Positions 1 to 11,027 of a stretch of 64,000 bases of DNA are shown one piece after another. The stretch is from Rhodocollybia butyracea. Its lineage: Eukaryota > Basidiomycota > Agaricomycetes > Agaricales > Omphalotaceae. The stretch spans positions 310,001-374,000 of the forward strand of contig JADNRY010000029.1 of NCBI GenBank assembly GCA_015501585.1. The letters are read 5' to 3'. The position numbers and the translations under genes were made by a program. The notes under the pieces were generated by a model. It was not told the origin of the DNA. It ran no database searches and worked only from the letters and a program-made list of their open reading frames with translations. The stretch's first letter is position 1; every line of letters starts with the position of its first letter.

Positions 1-370
1 CCCAATCGTGGTCTGATTGGATTATAGAAGAAACCAGTCCAACGTCAGCAGCTCAGACCGACGAAGAGATCGAGGAGTACATCAGGAGCACTTGTTTTAC
101 TGTGAACCATGTTACCTGCACAGCACCAATGGGAAGGACAGGCAGCAACGGGAGAGGAAGCGGTGCGCTAAACTCTGATCTCACAGTGAAAGGAACCATT
201 GGTCTGCGTGTTGTCGATGCATCTGCTTTTGTACGTCTCTCTTTAAATCCGGATGTTTCGTGCTTATGAATCGTGTTGGTTAAAAGCCGTTTATTCCTGC
301 CGCTCACACGCAGGTTCCAACTTACATACTGGCGGAGCGGGCTGCGGACATGATCAAGTCTGGTAAGTAG
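1..370 (+). CDS. GMC oxidoreductase, C-terminal end (partial)
   Basis: Last two visible exons of a flavin-dependent glucose-methanol-choline oxidoreductase (aryl-alcohol oxidase/dehydrogenase type), cut by the left window edge. The frame is open from base 3. The exon ends at 230 and the final exon is 287-370, with a GT-AG intron of 56 nt between; the spliced frame closes exactly on TAG. Family landmarks: VNHVTCTAPMG, which carries the first active-site His, then LRVVDASAF, joined across the intron to PFIPAAHTQVPTY, which carries the second His/Asn-position residue, and AERAADMIKSG at the very end. In the family these enzymes oxidise alcohols to aldehydes and supply H2O2 or quinone reduction during lignocellulose decay. 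Signal peptide and FAD motif lie outside the window, so the substrate and subfamily cannot be told. Confidence 0.88.
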
Positions 371-958
371 TATATTTTGAGATCCCAACGAACGCTGACC
401 GGGTTTCAAGGGTTTTGAGGAAAAACCATCGCTCGAGAAATCTTCGCGGAAAGTTCTGCAGCACGTTCAACATACCCCCACAGATGATTCTGACCTCCAC
501 CCAACAAGTATACCAGTTTTACATTGTAATTGTGCATGAAAAGTGTTTTACATTATTTATACTGTGAGCAAAAAAAACTTGCTCGTTACCCCTGATTTCT
601 CCGCAAGAAAATACATTATCATTGCTGTCGTTGTACCCCAAATGGTATCCCCGAGCTGTTCGTTGAAGAAAAAACCTTTTCGTCGAACTGGCGATCGGGA
701 GTCGTTGTGCAAGTGGTCTGGAGACTCCCTTAAGCATGTGAAAACAACTTGACTTGGCCTTTTCAGTTTCAATTACTTACGAGTGCTGTTTTGTCATCTT
801 GGTGAAGACAAATCCTGTTTTGCCCATTCGAACACTTGCTGATATTACACAACCGCCAAGGAAAAAATACAGAATACATTGATCTGAGGTATAATTTTTC
901 AAGTTCTGGCATGCGCAATCATCCTCGTCGTCTTTCGGATATTGCGTCCATCTCGATA
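371..958. other. Intergenic, no gene seen
   Basis: Between the GMC gene and the convergent membrane-protein gene. Short open frames on both strands overlap each other, lack family motifs and lack a convincing start. No tRNA-like or strong repeat structure was noticed. Confidence 0.5.
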
Positions 959-2787
959 TCACGTTCCTGTTAGATGAACATTGAATTTCAATTTTTGGCA
1001 TACAAAATAAAACAGGCTCACATTTTTATTTTGATTGACTCCCAGTTTTGAGTCGTTGGAGTCGACCTCGGTTGAGGTTTCCAGTTGAATCACTGCTGAA
1101 GTTTCCTGATTTTCACGTCGCATAGTACTCAGGAAGGTGTGATTCCAATGTATACTTGAGGTCACCGTCGAGATTGTGGGAGATTCATTTGATAGCTTAC
1201 TCCCAGAGCGGGAGTTCAGGGATGCCATGAATGCGTTGGAATATACTGATAATAATAAATAATATGGGTCAGTGCAATAACAGTCGGATGATTATGAGAG
1301 TCCATGAGAAAAAAGAGAAGATTCAGTTAATAAGTGGGGCTTCATCAGGGTAAAGCCGGACTTACTTTTACACAGCATGAGTGCGCTGTTATTTTATTGC
1401 CCGATGAGCGACCAAACTCCAAGAAAAGACAAGGGAATCACATACATGATGAAATGGAGATTATTTGTCTTCATAGTTTGGAACAATATCAACTCCACGA
1501 TTGCAGAGGTGGCGGTTATGGCTCCAGTCTCGACAGTAACACGGATGAGACGACTTATTATTCGGTCAGTCTTCTGAAAGTTAGTCCTTTGCTTTACCGA
1601 GTAGAGCTGTATCACTTTAGTCAATGCGTATTTCGAGTAATGCTGAATAGCAACCAACCAAGTAAAACATCGAGAATGTAATTGCCTATGATGGCTACGA
1701 TTAATATTGCAATGGGGAAATAATAACTGATCCTCACCACATCCGCAAGAGCAGCACCTCCGAGCCAGATCTAAACCCACTGAGAACGCTTCATCGGTAT
1801 CACTGAATCAAGCTACTTACGATTGTCCTAGCAAACATCTTGACCATGTGAAGCTTTTTGATATCCCGAAGCGGTATGAACTAGATGGTCATAATCATGA
1901 TCAACAGCGTAGTATAGGTGGTGGAGAATTGTACACACTCCGATGCCAATGGCCCAGGCAGCACCGCACTGCGCCAGCGCAAGCTTGAAGAGGCAATTCG
2001 TCAACACAAGGTACGTACAATTTCTAACGAGTGGGCACTCACAAAGACGATCAAGCAAGGTAAGAGTTTCCACCGTCCCAAAACATGAATCCTCCTAATG
2101 AAATCAATATGATAAATTGCCCTAGCGAGGTAAAAAAAAAAAAAGGATATACCAGGCAAAGAACGTCTGTACCCAAGCTGCGACTGATCGATTAAGATGA
2201 GCGCTATGATTATTCACTAGAGCTCAGTGGGCTTGCTTACCGATCCCAGATACACAAGGAAGTGCAGTAAAAGTCCATCCCGGAAATTCGAGTGATGATG
2301 GACGGCCCCAGCCCGAACACAGTGTATGCCAAGCCACGGCAGCAACTACCACACTCTGGAATATGTCGAGTATAAATATTGCGTATACTAAGCACCAGGC
2401 TGTCAATGAACGAGTCCCCTAGAAGCTGAACTATGGCAACTGCACCTGATCCTTGTATTATGAATGGGTCGGAGGGAAAAGATAGGTAGTAGATATCTGA
2501 ATTTTTTTGGCGTCAGAATAGGGTGGGACTGAAGGGTGCGCATACGAACATAGCTGGACGATTGAAATGCCAAAAAGACACCAGCTAAACAAAGAACCGA
2601 TTAACTGTGAGGGAGGCCGCAATGTCAATGTCCGTAAATGCTCCAAGAACAAGAAGAGGTTACGATAGGGCCGATGCTGGAGAAAATGTGTATTAGATAA
2701 CTTGGGATTACAGCCATATGTCAAAGCCACTTACAGCAACAATGTGTCCGCCGACACTGGAATCTCAGGCGCGGTAGAATTCGACAT
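959..2787 (-). CDS. DUF6534-type seven-helix membrane protein
   Basis: Multi-exon minus-strand gene. ATG at 2787 (MSNSTAPEIPVSADTLL), donor at 2734. A short second exon joins to LIGSLFSWCLFGISIVQL, giving the family start LIGPILIGSLFSW. A later exon around 2224-2400 carries SLTAWCLVYAIFILDIFQS. Further membrane stretches lie near 1900-2070 and 1630-1720 (YYFPIAILIVAIIGNYILD). The signature DRIISRLIRVTVETGAITA is followed, after an intron, by YSNAFMASLNSRSGSKL and a Ser/Thr-rich tail. This order of conserved blocks is that of the DUF6534 family of basidiomycete polytopic membrane proteins, whose function is unknown. Several internal splice junctions did not close cleanly by hand, so the exon map is approximate and a small lesion cannot be excluded. 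Confidence 0.7.
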
Positions 2788-3609
2788 GCTTAGCAGGAGG
2801 CTAAACAGTAGTAGTGGAGAGGCAACGGTGCAGGCGTGCTTTGGATGAAAGACATTATTTAATATCTTATTGGTCTATATGAGACTATATGGGTGAAGAA
2901 ATCTGTAAATCTCTCACAATTCAATTCTTCTGACAGTGAGATGGATAATTTAAACGTACCTTTTGAGTTTTCAAAAGTTGACAATCTTAATGACGATAAT
3001 GAGCAGAGCCCAAGCCGCATAGGCTGATATAGCCAGCGGTTGCTTGGACCAAGACTTACCCAGGCTCATCGCATCCAAGTGGCGAAGACGGATAGAGAAC
3101 GAATTACATAAAGGAAGGCGAAAAGTGGCAGAATCTGGGTAGAATCTGATGTTGCTGATTGCAACCGTATTATTCAGTATCGGTTCGGTAGTGAAAGCCC
3201 AATACAATAAGTACCGTATGGACGTAGCTAGTAGCACTTTAGCACTTTTATAAGCGGGAGCCCCTGGGAACAGCTGGGAGCCCTTCTCCTCGGGAAAGTA
3301 GAAGGAAACCAGCTAGGTGGTCACAGGTGGTCACTGGTGGACCCTTAAGGAACAGCTGGGGCACTCCTAAATGCACGCTAAAGCACGCCGCGGATACAGA
3401 GGTCGTTACAAATAAAGGAACCGTGACAAAGCAGTAGTTGCCTCGGCCAATCAGATGCATCGAGAGGCTTTGATCACGACAAGCAGGCTACTACTATGTA
3501 GTATGCGAATATCCGATAGTACCGCAACTTCGTTGTATGTCTCGGGAGGAGAGCTCTGAGCCCGTGGCTCGCGTGGACGTATGAGCGCTTAATCAGTTAT
3601 CTTGTTCCA
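2788..3609. other. Intergenic; short internal repeats, possible promoter
   Basis: Spacer between two divergently transcribed genes. At 3250-3370 there are imperfect repeats (GGAACAGCTGGG occurs twice, GGTGGTCAC is repeated). An open frame at 2971-3237 on the minus strand has no recognisable domain and I do not call it. Nothing else supported. Confidence 0.4.
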
Positions 3610-4737
3610 ATGGAACCCAATAATCTCCCGCGAGTGTACAAGATGTCGTTGGAGGAACAATTCTACAATTTAGATGTGGAAGAACATGAATTCTTCAAAC
3701 GGGAGACAGGTATTGAAGATGAAGAAGAGCTGAAGAAGCATATCATCGCCGTCCAAACAAAAGCGTATTCGGTAACCTTTTTCCCCGTCGGCGATGCATA
3801 GCGAAAACCGAACGAAAACCTGATTATTGGCAGATTTATCGTTATCCTTGTATCCGAATATTCGAATTCGCAAGGTGTGAGACATGATATGAGTGTAATT
3901 ACGCTTTACAAGCCCATACAGATTGAAAATTGCCCGTCTGCCTGCATACTCTAACCTCCTGAAACTCGGGAAGGAGAGAAAGCATCCGGTTTTTCTGGAC
4001 CTTGGGTGTTGTTGTTGGTATTACAGTCCTTCAGTACTCAATTGAGGTTGACATTTTTTGTCCCCAGTCGAAAATGATACTAGAAAAGCGATCCAAGATG
4101 GATATCCTTCTGAAAGTGTCTTGGCTACTGACCTACACGTAGGTTCTCAGTTTTTTTTCCTTTAGAATGAAATTGTGCTCACCTTTGGTCAGATTTCTGG
4201 CAACTGGGACATGAGATGTTTCGGTCTTCCCAGCAGTCATTCCCTGTGCCGTTTTTGCAGGGGAATATACTGGATAAGTCGTTCTTAGATATTCATCCTC
4301 CCTTTACAAAGGGGAGCCCTCCCTCCAGCCCCTTACCTGTCCTTGGCACTCTCACATCTTTGAATCCACTGCGGGGTCATGTTGATGCATGTTATATCGC
4401 TGCAGTCTTTCATTTGTTTAACGAAGAAGGACAAACAGCAATTGCAGAAAAGCTTGCCGGTTTGCTTTCGCCCGAGCCTGGTTCGATGATATTCGGTGTT
4501 CACGGATCGAGGAGCGACTCGGAGAAGGGTTTCTGGCATCCCACTGGGAGTGAGCGTTATATGTTTTGTCACTCGCCAGATAGCTGGAAGGATTTGTGGG
4601 AAGGCCTATTCGGCAAGGGTAGCGTAGAGGTGAAAGCTCAACTCCGGAAGGAGATCGGAGGAGACGATTTCTTTGGAACGTACCCAGGGAACAAGGATCC
4701 AAACCATGTTATGGAGTGGTCAGTGACTAGGATTTGA
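3610..4737 (+). CDS. SAM-dependent methyltransferase-domain protein
   Basis: Five exons: 3610-3771, 3834-3874, 3922-4013, 4068-4142 and 4193-4737. All phases close, giving 304 residues. The SAM-binding loop is VFLDLGCCF, split by an intron after the second Cys. Upstream is YRYPCIRIFEFAR, then DGYPSESVLATDLHVDFW and LGHEMFRSS. Later blocks RGHVDACYIAAVFHLFNEEGQ, GSMIFGVHG and MFCHSPDSWKDLW follow the order of a fungal class I methyltransferase family that includes members of terpenoid and meroterpenoid clusters. No signal peptide; cytosolic. There are no terpene or polyketide genes beside it, so the acceptor substrate is unknown and secondary metabolism is only a possibility. ATG at 3610 is the first in frame. 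Confidence 0.85.
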
Positions 4738-5329
4738 CGTAGAAAGGCTTCGTGCTTAGAACTTAGAAACAAAGTCAATATCAAGTATCTCCCTATCTCT
4801 GCTGGCAACTCTGGGACGTCTCTCCCAAGGTGGCAACCATGTTTTTGTGCATTTCGCGTCCGCTGTTACCAAGTCAAGCGCTGACTTTACAGCCAGCTGT
4901 CACTGGTATTGGCGACGGCATCAATCGAGTTGCAGTGACTCGAGTGTAATTTTAGGACGATGGAGCAATGGAGCGAATTACGCGGGGGCGTTCTCGATGT
5001 GATCCAAAATCGCTCGATAGGTCGTCATCACTCTCCAACTGTACATCGTTGGTCTACTCCACAATGAGCAACGCGGCGTTCCGAGTCATTCTTGAAGGCT
5101 CGAACAGTCAAGCTACATACATCATACAGTATACATATTTGGCATCGGGCCCCTTGGGCATCCGAGTCCCGTCGCACTCTGGAACCGGCTGTTCCTTGGC
5201 CCTCGAGGGGCCTCGCTGAGTGGCGGAGCTACCCGTGACAGTTCCAAAGAAAGGACTGGACTGGTTGCGTACTAATCTGTCTGTCTGTCACTGAGGTCTG
5301 GAAATAGCTGCCAGGAGGCATTTCCCCAT
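4738..5329. other. Intergenic, no gene seen
   Basis: Between the methyltransferase stop and the decayed F-box repeat. One 83-codon plus-strand frame (4968-5219) has no recognisable content. Nothing supported. Confidence 0.4.
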
Positions 5330-5545
5330 GCAACGCTGGATTACGAAGAGTGAGGATGAGTCCTCTATAATTACTTGTAGGAAATGTACTTTTTGTGGGA
5401 ACGAGTCCTGCTCGATTATATGCGTATCAGGATACGAAAAATCAAACCTCAACATCAATCAAAACAACCTTCGTATGCGCTTTTCAAATGACCTCGATGA
5501 CCTCTACACTCAGTTTCCCCAACCCCGCCAACCGTGAAAACTTTG
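5330..5545 (-). pseudogene. Decayed tandem copy of the F-box gene 3' part
   Basis: This stretch repeats, with many changes, the stretch at 5695-5920, which holds the 3' flank and last codons of the F-box gene next door. Shared blocks in the same order are a CCCCATGCAA anchor, GATGAGTCCTCTAT, ACGAGTCCTGCTCG, TCAAAACAA, and CTCAGTTTCCCCAACCCCGCC. The copy has no complete frame. It looks like a local duplication of several hundred bases that then decayed. Confidence 0.6.
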
Positions 5546-5574
5546 TAGTTTATAATAATAAGGATTTTGCTCGC

Positions 5575-5700
5575 TTGTAAACAAGGAAGGACGAGTGAAG
5601 ATGCCAACATGAGCATACCTTGCATGTACACGCTGGCAGAAGGTGCGTCCATCCTTGAAATCAACAACACCGACGTTTGTATTCCCCATGCAATGATAAA
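5575..5700 (-). pseudogene. Fragment of the polytopic membrane-protein gene
   Basis: On the minus strand a short frame reads GVVDFKDGRTFCQRVHARY. This matches GAVDFKHGRTFRKRVHDRY of the intact gene at 19830-21200 and the same block of the copy at 15.4-16.6 kb. It includes sequence downstream of the exon that also resembles the intron there. No other exon of that gene is present, so this is a dispersed fragment lying between the two repeats of the F-box 3' end. Confidence 0.65.
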
Positions 5701-5836
5701 TTACGAAAAGCCAGAAGATGAGTATCGATGAGTCCTCTATGTGTACCTGTAAGAATTGTCCTTTGTGTCTATACGAGTCCTGCTCGGTTATATGGATATT
5801 GGAAGACTGGTCCACATAACGATCAAAACAAACCCC

Positions 5837-7168
5837 TTATACGCTTCGTATACGCCTCTCCCTTAACGGCATCTCCACCCTCAGTTTCCCCAACCCCGCC
5901 AAAAGTGAAAACCTTTCAGTCAGTTTCTCCTTTACAACGATGGAATGCTCGTATATCAAGATGATGTTCACAGCTTCCAGCGGGAAAAAAACTGGCGCTG
6001 CAAGTAAAGCGTCGATTTGAGACCATTCATCCCATTGATGAGTGGACAGCGGGTCAGAATGGTCGGCGTATAAGTGGATGGTTAAACTTTGCAAGGGGTA
6101 GGTTTTCTGATTGAGGCGCAGGAGAGGTTCGAAGAGTGACTGGATCCAGGGAACGGGAGTGTATGTATCAGTTTGGTGTACATTGACCAGGCTGAGACTG
6201 CGCAGGTCGGGGGTGTATCCGAGATGGACGATGTTCGAATCTAATCATATATGAACACACGTTTATCTCGTGAGTAATAGGATAAAAAACTCACGTATAC
6301 TTCGAAACGGGCCGTGCAGCTCCAGCTCTCTAAGACTATTACCGACAAGTTCCAGCATGAAAGCAGTTCCCTGGTAATCAAAGGTGATCGAACGATGAAT
6401 CTGTAGCGACTGCAGATTCTGGATTTCGATTGGGCATGAAGGCTGCTGGAACCAAGCTGCGAAGGAGCGTACATTGACCGAATGAAAATGAAGTAGCTGG
6501 TCAAGGTGGATCGACTTGGGTGGAGCAGGATTCATCGAGATCAGAGCATTATCTTCTTCGAGACTTTCCTCCGGAACCGGTACATCCCAGTCAGTGCAAG
6601 TCAAAAAAGATACCTTCAACGCCTTCAAATTCTTAATACACCCCAACAACGACGCCAGCTCAGCGAATTTTGGAATCGCAATCATAGAGAGGGTAACCCG
6701 CGTGATCGAGGGCGCGCTGAACAGGTTCACGACTGCAGCCTTTAATACCGGAGAGAACTGGGCCCAGTTGACACTGAGGAATAACAGATTCTCGACATTG
6801 GAGAGCCGGCTGATGACTCTGGCTGTTGAAGCGTGGAACTCTTCCGAATTAACTTGTGGGATCACCGGTAGCCGTGTGCGCTCGAATTTGTCAAATTGGA
6901 GGAGTTCTAGGGAGCGTATGTATGTCGGGATCCGAGGATTTTCGTCAAATATCAATAAAAGTCTCTTGTTGGCCGCAAGATAAGCTTCGAAGAGTTCCTC
7001 GAAGTCTTCGTGCTGAGAGCTGGGCGCCTTGAGTACTAGTTTGGTGAATACGCCACGCTGGGAGGCGGAAACCCAGGCTTTTCCTACTAAGGCGCAGCTG
7101 AGAAGCGTGGGTTTATCGTGGAGGTTGTCAATAATGCTTTCGAGTAGTTCGGTTGGAAGTGGAATCAT
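5837..7168 (-). CDS. F-box protein
   Basis: Two exons, 7168-6295 and 6240-5837, join in phase to 425 residues. The start was placed at the ATG giving MIPLPTELLESIIDNLHD, because this is the usual beginning of agaric F-box proteins; an in-frame ATG 42 nt upstream gives an atypical leader. The F-box is residues 1-45 (PTELLESIIDNL ... ALVGKAWVSASQ). The rest is leucine-rich without regular repeats (for example SNVENLLFLSVNW, NLKALKVSF, NSLRELELHGPF), as expected for a substrate-binding part. Family role: substrate adaptor of an SCF ubiquitin ligase, binding Skp1 through the F-box. Large, fast-evolving F-box families are typical of agarics, so the target is unknowable from sequence. Confidence 0.85.
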
Positions 7169-7720
7169 GGCTACTGTCAAGCGCTCAACCTTTGGACGGC
7201 CACGAGACAAAGCTGTACTTACGAGACACTGGTTTTTAAATCTGGAGGTCGAAGGATAGTAGATACTTTGGGAAGAAGCCTTTTTTCAACGAGATTTATG
7301 TATGGGAATGTTTTCAGATTGCAACTCGTACTTTTCCCTTATAAAGGGCTCGAGGAGTCGGTAGTCGGATAAATAGCCTGCGGCTGCGAGAGTACCGATT
7401 GTATGGCAGTCCCTGGACAGCTTGTTTTTCAGATGCCGGCCATCGATTGCTTATGTACTTGGCCTGTAGAAGGGGAAGTATTTGTTCAGCAGAAAAATAC
7501 TTGAGTGAAATTATCATTTCCGATTCCTCGGCCACATTGGCTTGTATTGCTGAAGATAAAAAGCAAGGAATTGCACGGGCCGCCATGGACCTGTTAGAAC
7601 TCAGCCAGTGACCAAGTCAACTCCAAGATACCCTAGGCTACTGGCCCCTAGGGAAGGACTACATGCTCTACCGACACTCTCGCTACCGACGCCCATCCCT
7701 CCGAGAATCCAACGATGCGC
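7169..7720. other. F-box upstream region, nothing further seen
   Basis: Upstream side of the F-box gene. Overlapping short frames on both strands have no recognisable product. Confidence 0.35.
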
Positions 7721-7724
7721 TTTG

Positions 7725-7800
7725 ACTTTGTCTGGGAACCGATTCTTGATTTCTCCGGGGCCTGTTTTCTCTCTGGGTAGGGCATGGCCAATGTACTTTT
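7725..7800 (-). pseudogene. Possible short remnant of the membrane-protein C-terminus
   Basis: The plus strand carries GACTTTGTCTG and, some 45 bases on, GGCCTGTTTTCTCT with GGGTAG. Similar blocks occur in the same order in the membrane-gene C-terminal exon fragments near 14.84-14.92 kb and 19.95-20.03 kb. Short and divergent, hence low confidence. Confidence 0.3.
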
Positions 7801-7839
7801 GCTGGGGATGCGTGAAACATGATGGTGATGGTGAAAGGA

Positions 7840-8000
7840 AGTCATCTAGTGTCGGAGATGTTGTACAAGTAAATCCGATGGGCCATCCTCTTGTGGTTCG
7901 CGCCTACCGTCACGTAGGAGGGCGAGCCTGTACTAGTCTGCATCCTCTGAGTCCGACTCCTCAACCTTGAACAGAAGGTGCGAGTCGGCAGATGGTGTAT
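7840..8000 (+). repeat. Repeat block upstream of secreted-family copy 1 (pairs with 23.56 kb)
   Basis: About 150 bases (CATC-AGTGTC-GAGATGTTG... through GACGAGCCTGTACTAG... to CTCAACCTTGAAC...GTGAGTCGGC) match 23560-23710, upstream of copy 6. The two outermost copies of the array thus share a long 5' flank, which suggests duplication of a unit including several hundred bases of upstream DNA. Confidence 0.7.
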
Positions 8001-8139
8001 TATCGCAGTAACCTAACGTGGCTTGCCCCAGCTTGTCCCTGCGCACATCACCTCTGAAATTTAACGAGCCTGCAGGCCAACACCACGGGGCAAGACGAGA
8101 CACCAAAGCATAACCTAACTAACAGGCTGTACAGTTCCG

Positions 8140-8290
8140 GTAGCCGAACATGAAACTAGTACTACCGTAGTGCTGAACGGCGGCGAAGAGTTTCACCACA
8201 GTACTTAAAGAGGAACCGATGTCTAGTGCCTCCCTCGTCTTGCTGGTCAAGTTCCACGTACTACTCAAAACCGAAATTTCTCGTCTCAAA
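8140..8290 (+). promoter_or_regulatory. Conserved proximal promoter, copy 1
   Basis: Block shared by all six family copies: CCGAACATGAAAC, then GAACGGCGGCGAAGAG, GTACTTAAAGAGGA (TATA-like; 8201) and CATCTTGCTGGTCAAG-like sequence just before the ATG. Confidence 0.6.
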
Positions 8291-8296
8291 CCAAAA

Positions 8297-8900
8297 ATGC
8301 GCTTCACATTCGCTGCTGCCACTCTCCTCGGATGCCTACTATCCAGTGGCACATGTGCTGCAAAACCAGTCTCCGTCAGTTCTCCAGTTCTTTCAGCTGT
8401 CCATGCGTGGTTTTGAGTGTTTATCTTACACTGGCAGGCTCGACGTGATTTGAGCGGTATTTCCGAAGATATCACTGCTCGGTCTGCTACCGAACTGATC
8501 ACTCCGGTTCGCCGGCTCCCCCAACCAGTCCCCCTTCTCCTAAGGGCACCGAAGTCGACGGGCATGCTTCAAAGGGTGCTGAGGCTGTTCCTAAAGTCGA
8601 CTGGCTGGACTTACCAGAAACAAAGGAAGTCAAAGTCCCATCTAGTAAAATCATACGTGCCAGAAAGCGCATTCGCTAGGTTCTGGAAGAGGGGGCCAAA
8701 GTAAATCCCTCGGGGAAAGCATCTTTCAGACCGACGAAGCCCAAAGTATATGCCCTAGCCGAAGGTCAACTCGCAATCTATTTCACATATACAAGCACGC
8801 AGAAACTTTGGGGGTATGCAGAATTAACCAGTGAACCTATCACAGTAGTGCTGTTTGAAAAGTCTCTATCCTCCACTAACAGACACAAAGCACGAGGCAG
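8297..8900 (+). pseudogene. Small secreted protein family, copy 1 (broken)
   Basis: Exon 1 is 8297-8374 and encodes the family signal peptide (MRFTFAAATLLGCLLSS...). The intron is 8375-8437 and exon 2 opens ARRDLSGISEDITARSATEL. Right after PVRR, one base is missing compared with relatives, so the frame runs off-family to a stop at 8702-8704. In the family frame there is also a TAG where copy 6 has Trp (IR-W), and a further shift near the C-terminus. Family words are still readable in the other frame: KVDWLD, YFTYTSTQKLWGYAEL. Two or more independent lesions make this a pseudogene rather than one sequencing error. Its spliced frame as it stands would give about 114 residues. Confidence 0.8.
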
Positions 8901-9063
8901 TACTTAGGATCACACCGAAGCTGATACCGCTCTTCTTGAAAGCAGAAAAAATTAAAACTGGTTGAAATGTGTACGAGGAGAAGCACCTCAGAAGGAGGAG
9001 AAGGAGGGAGAAGGAGGGAGAAGGCAGCTTTTATTATTGGCCTTGTTGACATTACCTTGGAAT

Positions 9064-9106
9064 TTGATTTTGGTACCCGTATCGGCATGTACAATGTTCA
9101 GGGTAA
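9064..9106 (+). repeat. Family 3' flank repeat (after copy 1)
   Basis: TGATTTTGGTACCCGTATCG followed by GCATGTACAATGTTCAGGGTA. The same block follows copies 3, 5 and 6 and also occurs at 15.15, 18.99 and 19.73 kb, where no complete gene precedes it. Probably 3' UTR. Confidence 0.7.
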
Positions 9107-9359
9107 TAAGTTGTGTTAGTTTACCAGCGCTAACGGCACCACTGCGCTACATCCTGCTACATCGACGCCCCTCGCGCTGGGCACGCGAAAAACCGTATAA
9201 ATCCTCTTGTGTTGCCAGATGCCCCGAAGCATAAGCTCCCATGGTTGAGGCGCGCCAATGTTTTTGTCGGTACTTAACGGAGCATCGGCTTGCGGCCGGC
9301 TTGCCCCAGCTTGTCCCTGCACGCATCACGGAAATGATTTGACGAGCCTGCAGGCCAAC

Positions 9360-9480
9360 ACTACAAGACAAGACTAGTGCTGAACGGCGGCCGAGGAGTT
9401 CCACCACAGTACTTAAAGAGGATTGATGTCTAACGCCTCCCCATCTTGCTGGTCAAGTTCCTCGTACTAGTCAAAAAAGA
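9360..9480 (+). promoter_or_regulatory. Conserved proximal promoter, copy 2
   Basis: Same block as before copy 1: CTGAACGGCGGCCGAGGAG, ACTTAAAGAG at 9411, then CATCTTGCTGGTCAAG. Confidence 0.6.
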
Positions 9481-9505
9481 AATCTCTCGTCTTTGAAACC
9501 AAAAA

Positions 9506-10199
9506 ATGCGCTTCACATTCGCTGCTGCCACTCTCCTCGGATGCCTACTCTCCACCAGCATATGTGCTGCAAAACCAATCTCCGTCAGTTTCTCCCTAAT
9601 GTTCATTGTGCCATGCTTGGATCTGACCTCTGAGTGTTTACATATAGGCTCGACGCGATTTGAGCAGTATTTCTGGGGAGATCACTGCTCGGTCTGCTGC
9701 TGAGCTGATCACTCCGGTTCGTCGGGGCCTTCCTCGTGCGCAGAAAAACGTCGCTTCGAAGGTTGCTGTTGTTAAAGTCAAATGGCTGGGAGGAAAAGAC
9801 CGGGTCTCGACCGGTAACCCGAAGGACATTCACGAGGTCGTGAAAGCAGCACAAAAGGCCAAAATAATTCCATCAGGGACCGTGGAATTTCCCAAAATGA
9901 TGTTCATGAACTCAGTAAGAATCGGGCGTGAAAGCGTGATCTGTTTCACAGTGACGATCCCAAGAGGCGACAAGGAACATGAACTCTGGGGGTATGTACC
10001 AATAGGGAAAGGACCGCAGATTGGTGGGCCAGCAATGCTGTTTAAGGGGGAGGAGATCGTGGTTCCCCGATCTGTCAAGCAGGGAACGCGGGGAGGCACT
10101 TCCGTTCACAAAGGCGTTGGTAAAAGCGTTCAAAGCAATTCATGGCTGAATGTGTGTATTTTTGGTAGACAAGGAGAAGGCAGCTATGCTTGGTCTTAG
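9506..10199 (+). CDS. Small secreted protein family, copy 2 (C-terminus shifted)
   Basis: Exons 9506-9583 and 9648-10199 splice in phase to 209 residues. Signal peptide MRFTFAAATLLGCLLSTSIC, then ARRDLSSISGEITARSAAEL up to PVRRG. The lysine-rich middle (KVKWLGG, VVKAAQKAKIIPSGTVEF) is followed by the C-terminal module (ELWGYVPIG, PAMLFKGEEIVVPRS). Beyond PRS the frame no longer matches: the next frame carries the expected family ending (GEALPFTKALVKAFKAIHG, then stop). So one base appears gained or lost near 10075-10090, replacing the usual tail by about 40 unrelated residues. It may still make a secreted protein. Function unknown; predicted extracellular. Confidence 0.75.
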
Positions 10200-10849
10200 T
10201 GCTGGACAGAAGGTGCAAGTGTGATGCGAGTCAGTGGATGGTGTGTATCACTGCGGTAGCCTAACCCACTTCGGATCCTCCTGGATCCTCGGACCTCCCG
10301 CAGGTAATCCAACTCTCACAACGTTGGCAGCACCCGAGTCCAACATAACAGTTTTTTTTGAGTGATTCTTGAGCGTTATAGATATGATCCGATTTGATCC
10401 GAAATCAAAGACACTATCTACCAGCGCTAACAACTTACTAATTACGGCCCATCGTCGTCGACGCACTTCGCCACGATGCACACGCCTAACTGCACAAATT
10501 CTTCCTGTACTGGTGATTTCTCTGCAGCTTATGCTGCCAGATGACCCAAGGCACGAGCGCTGAGCTCCCATGGCTCACAGTAGATGTGGCTGCTGGGCCC
10601 TCCGCTTGCGGTTTACCCCAGTTTCCAAAAGTCCCTCATCGATATCACGCATCACTGATAAGCGACGCCGCTAAACAAAAATTCACTCAAAAAAATCTTG
10701 ATTGAGGTGTTTAGATTTGACGAGCCTGCAGGCCAACCACCAATGAGACAGTCTGGTGACACTATTTATCACTAACTTGCGGTGCCACTAGATAGCACTA
10801 GATCCTCAAGAGTAACTACTAACAGGCTGGATAGTTACAGCCGAACTGT

Positions 10850-10970
10850 GAAACAAGTCGTCGAACGGCTCCCGAAGAGTTCACGTTGCACTACTTAAAG
10901 AAGAACTGACGTCAAATGTTTCCCTCATCTTGCTGGTCAAGTATCCTCGTACTAATCAAAATAAGCAAAT
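10850..10970 (+). promoter_or_regulatory. Conserved proximal promoter, copy 3
   Basis: CGAACGGCTCCCGAAGAG, CTACTTAAAGAAGA at 10891, then CATCTTGCTGGTCAAG. A longer 5' UTR than in the other copies separates it from the ATG. Confidence 0.55.
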
Positions 10971-11027
10971 CTCCCAATCTCTTCGTCTCTCGTCTCTGAT
11001 TCTCTTAAACTCCTCCTAAAAACAAAC

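Noticed and set aside
2971..3237. 88-codon minus-strand frame with hydrophobic end
   Set aside because: No family motif, no clear start context, lies in a divergent promoter region.
3610..7168. Secondary-metabolite cluster around the methyltransferase
   Set aside because: No terpene cyclase, polyketide synthase, peptide synthetase or P450 is visible; a GMC oxidoreductase and a methyltransferase alone do not make a cluster.
7399..7611. Opposed open frames upstream of the F-box gene
   Set aside because: Overlap on both strands, no recognisable product, no intron-supported extension.
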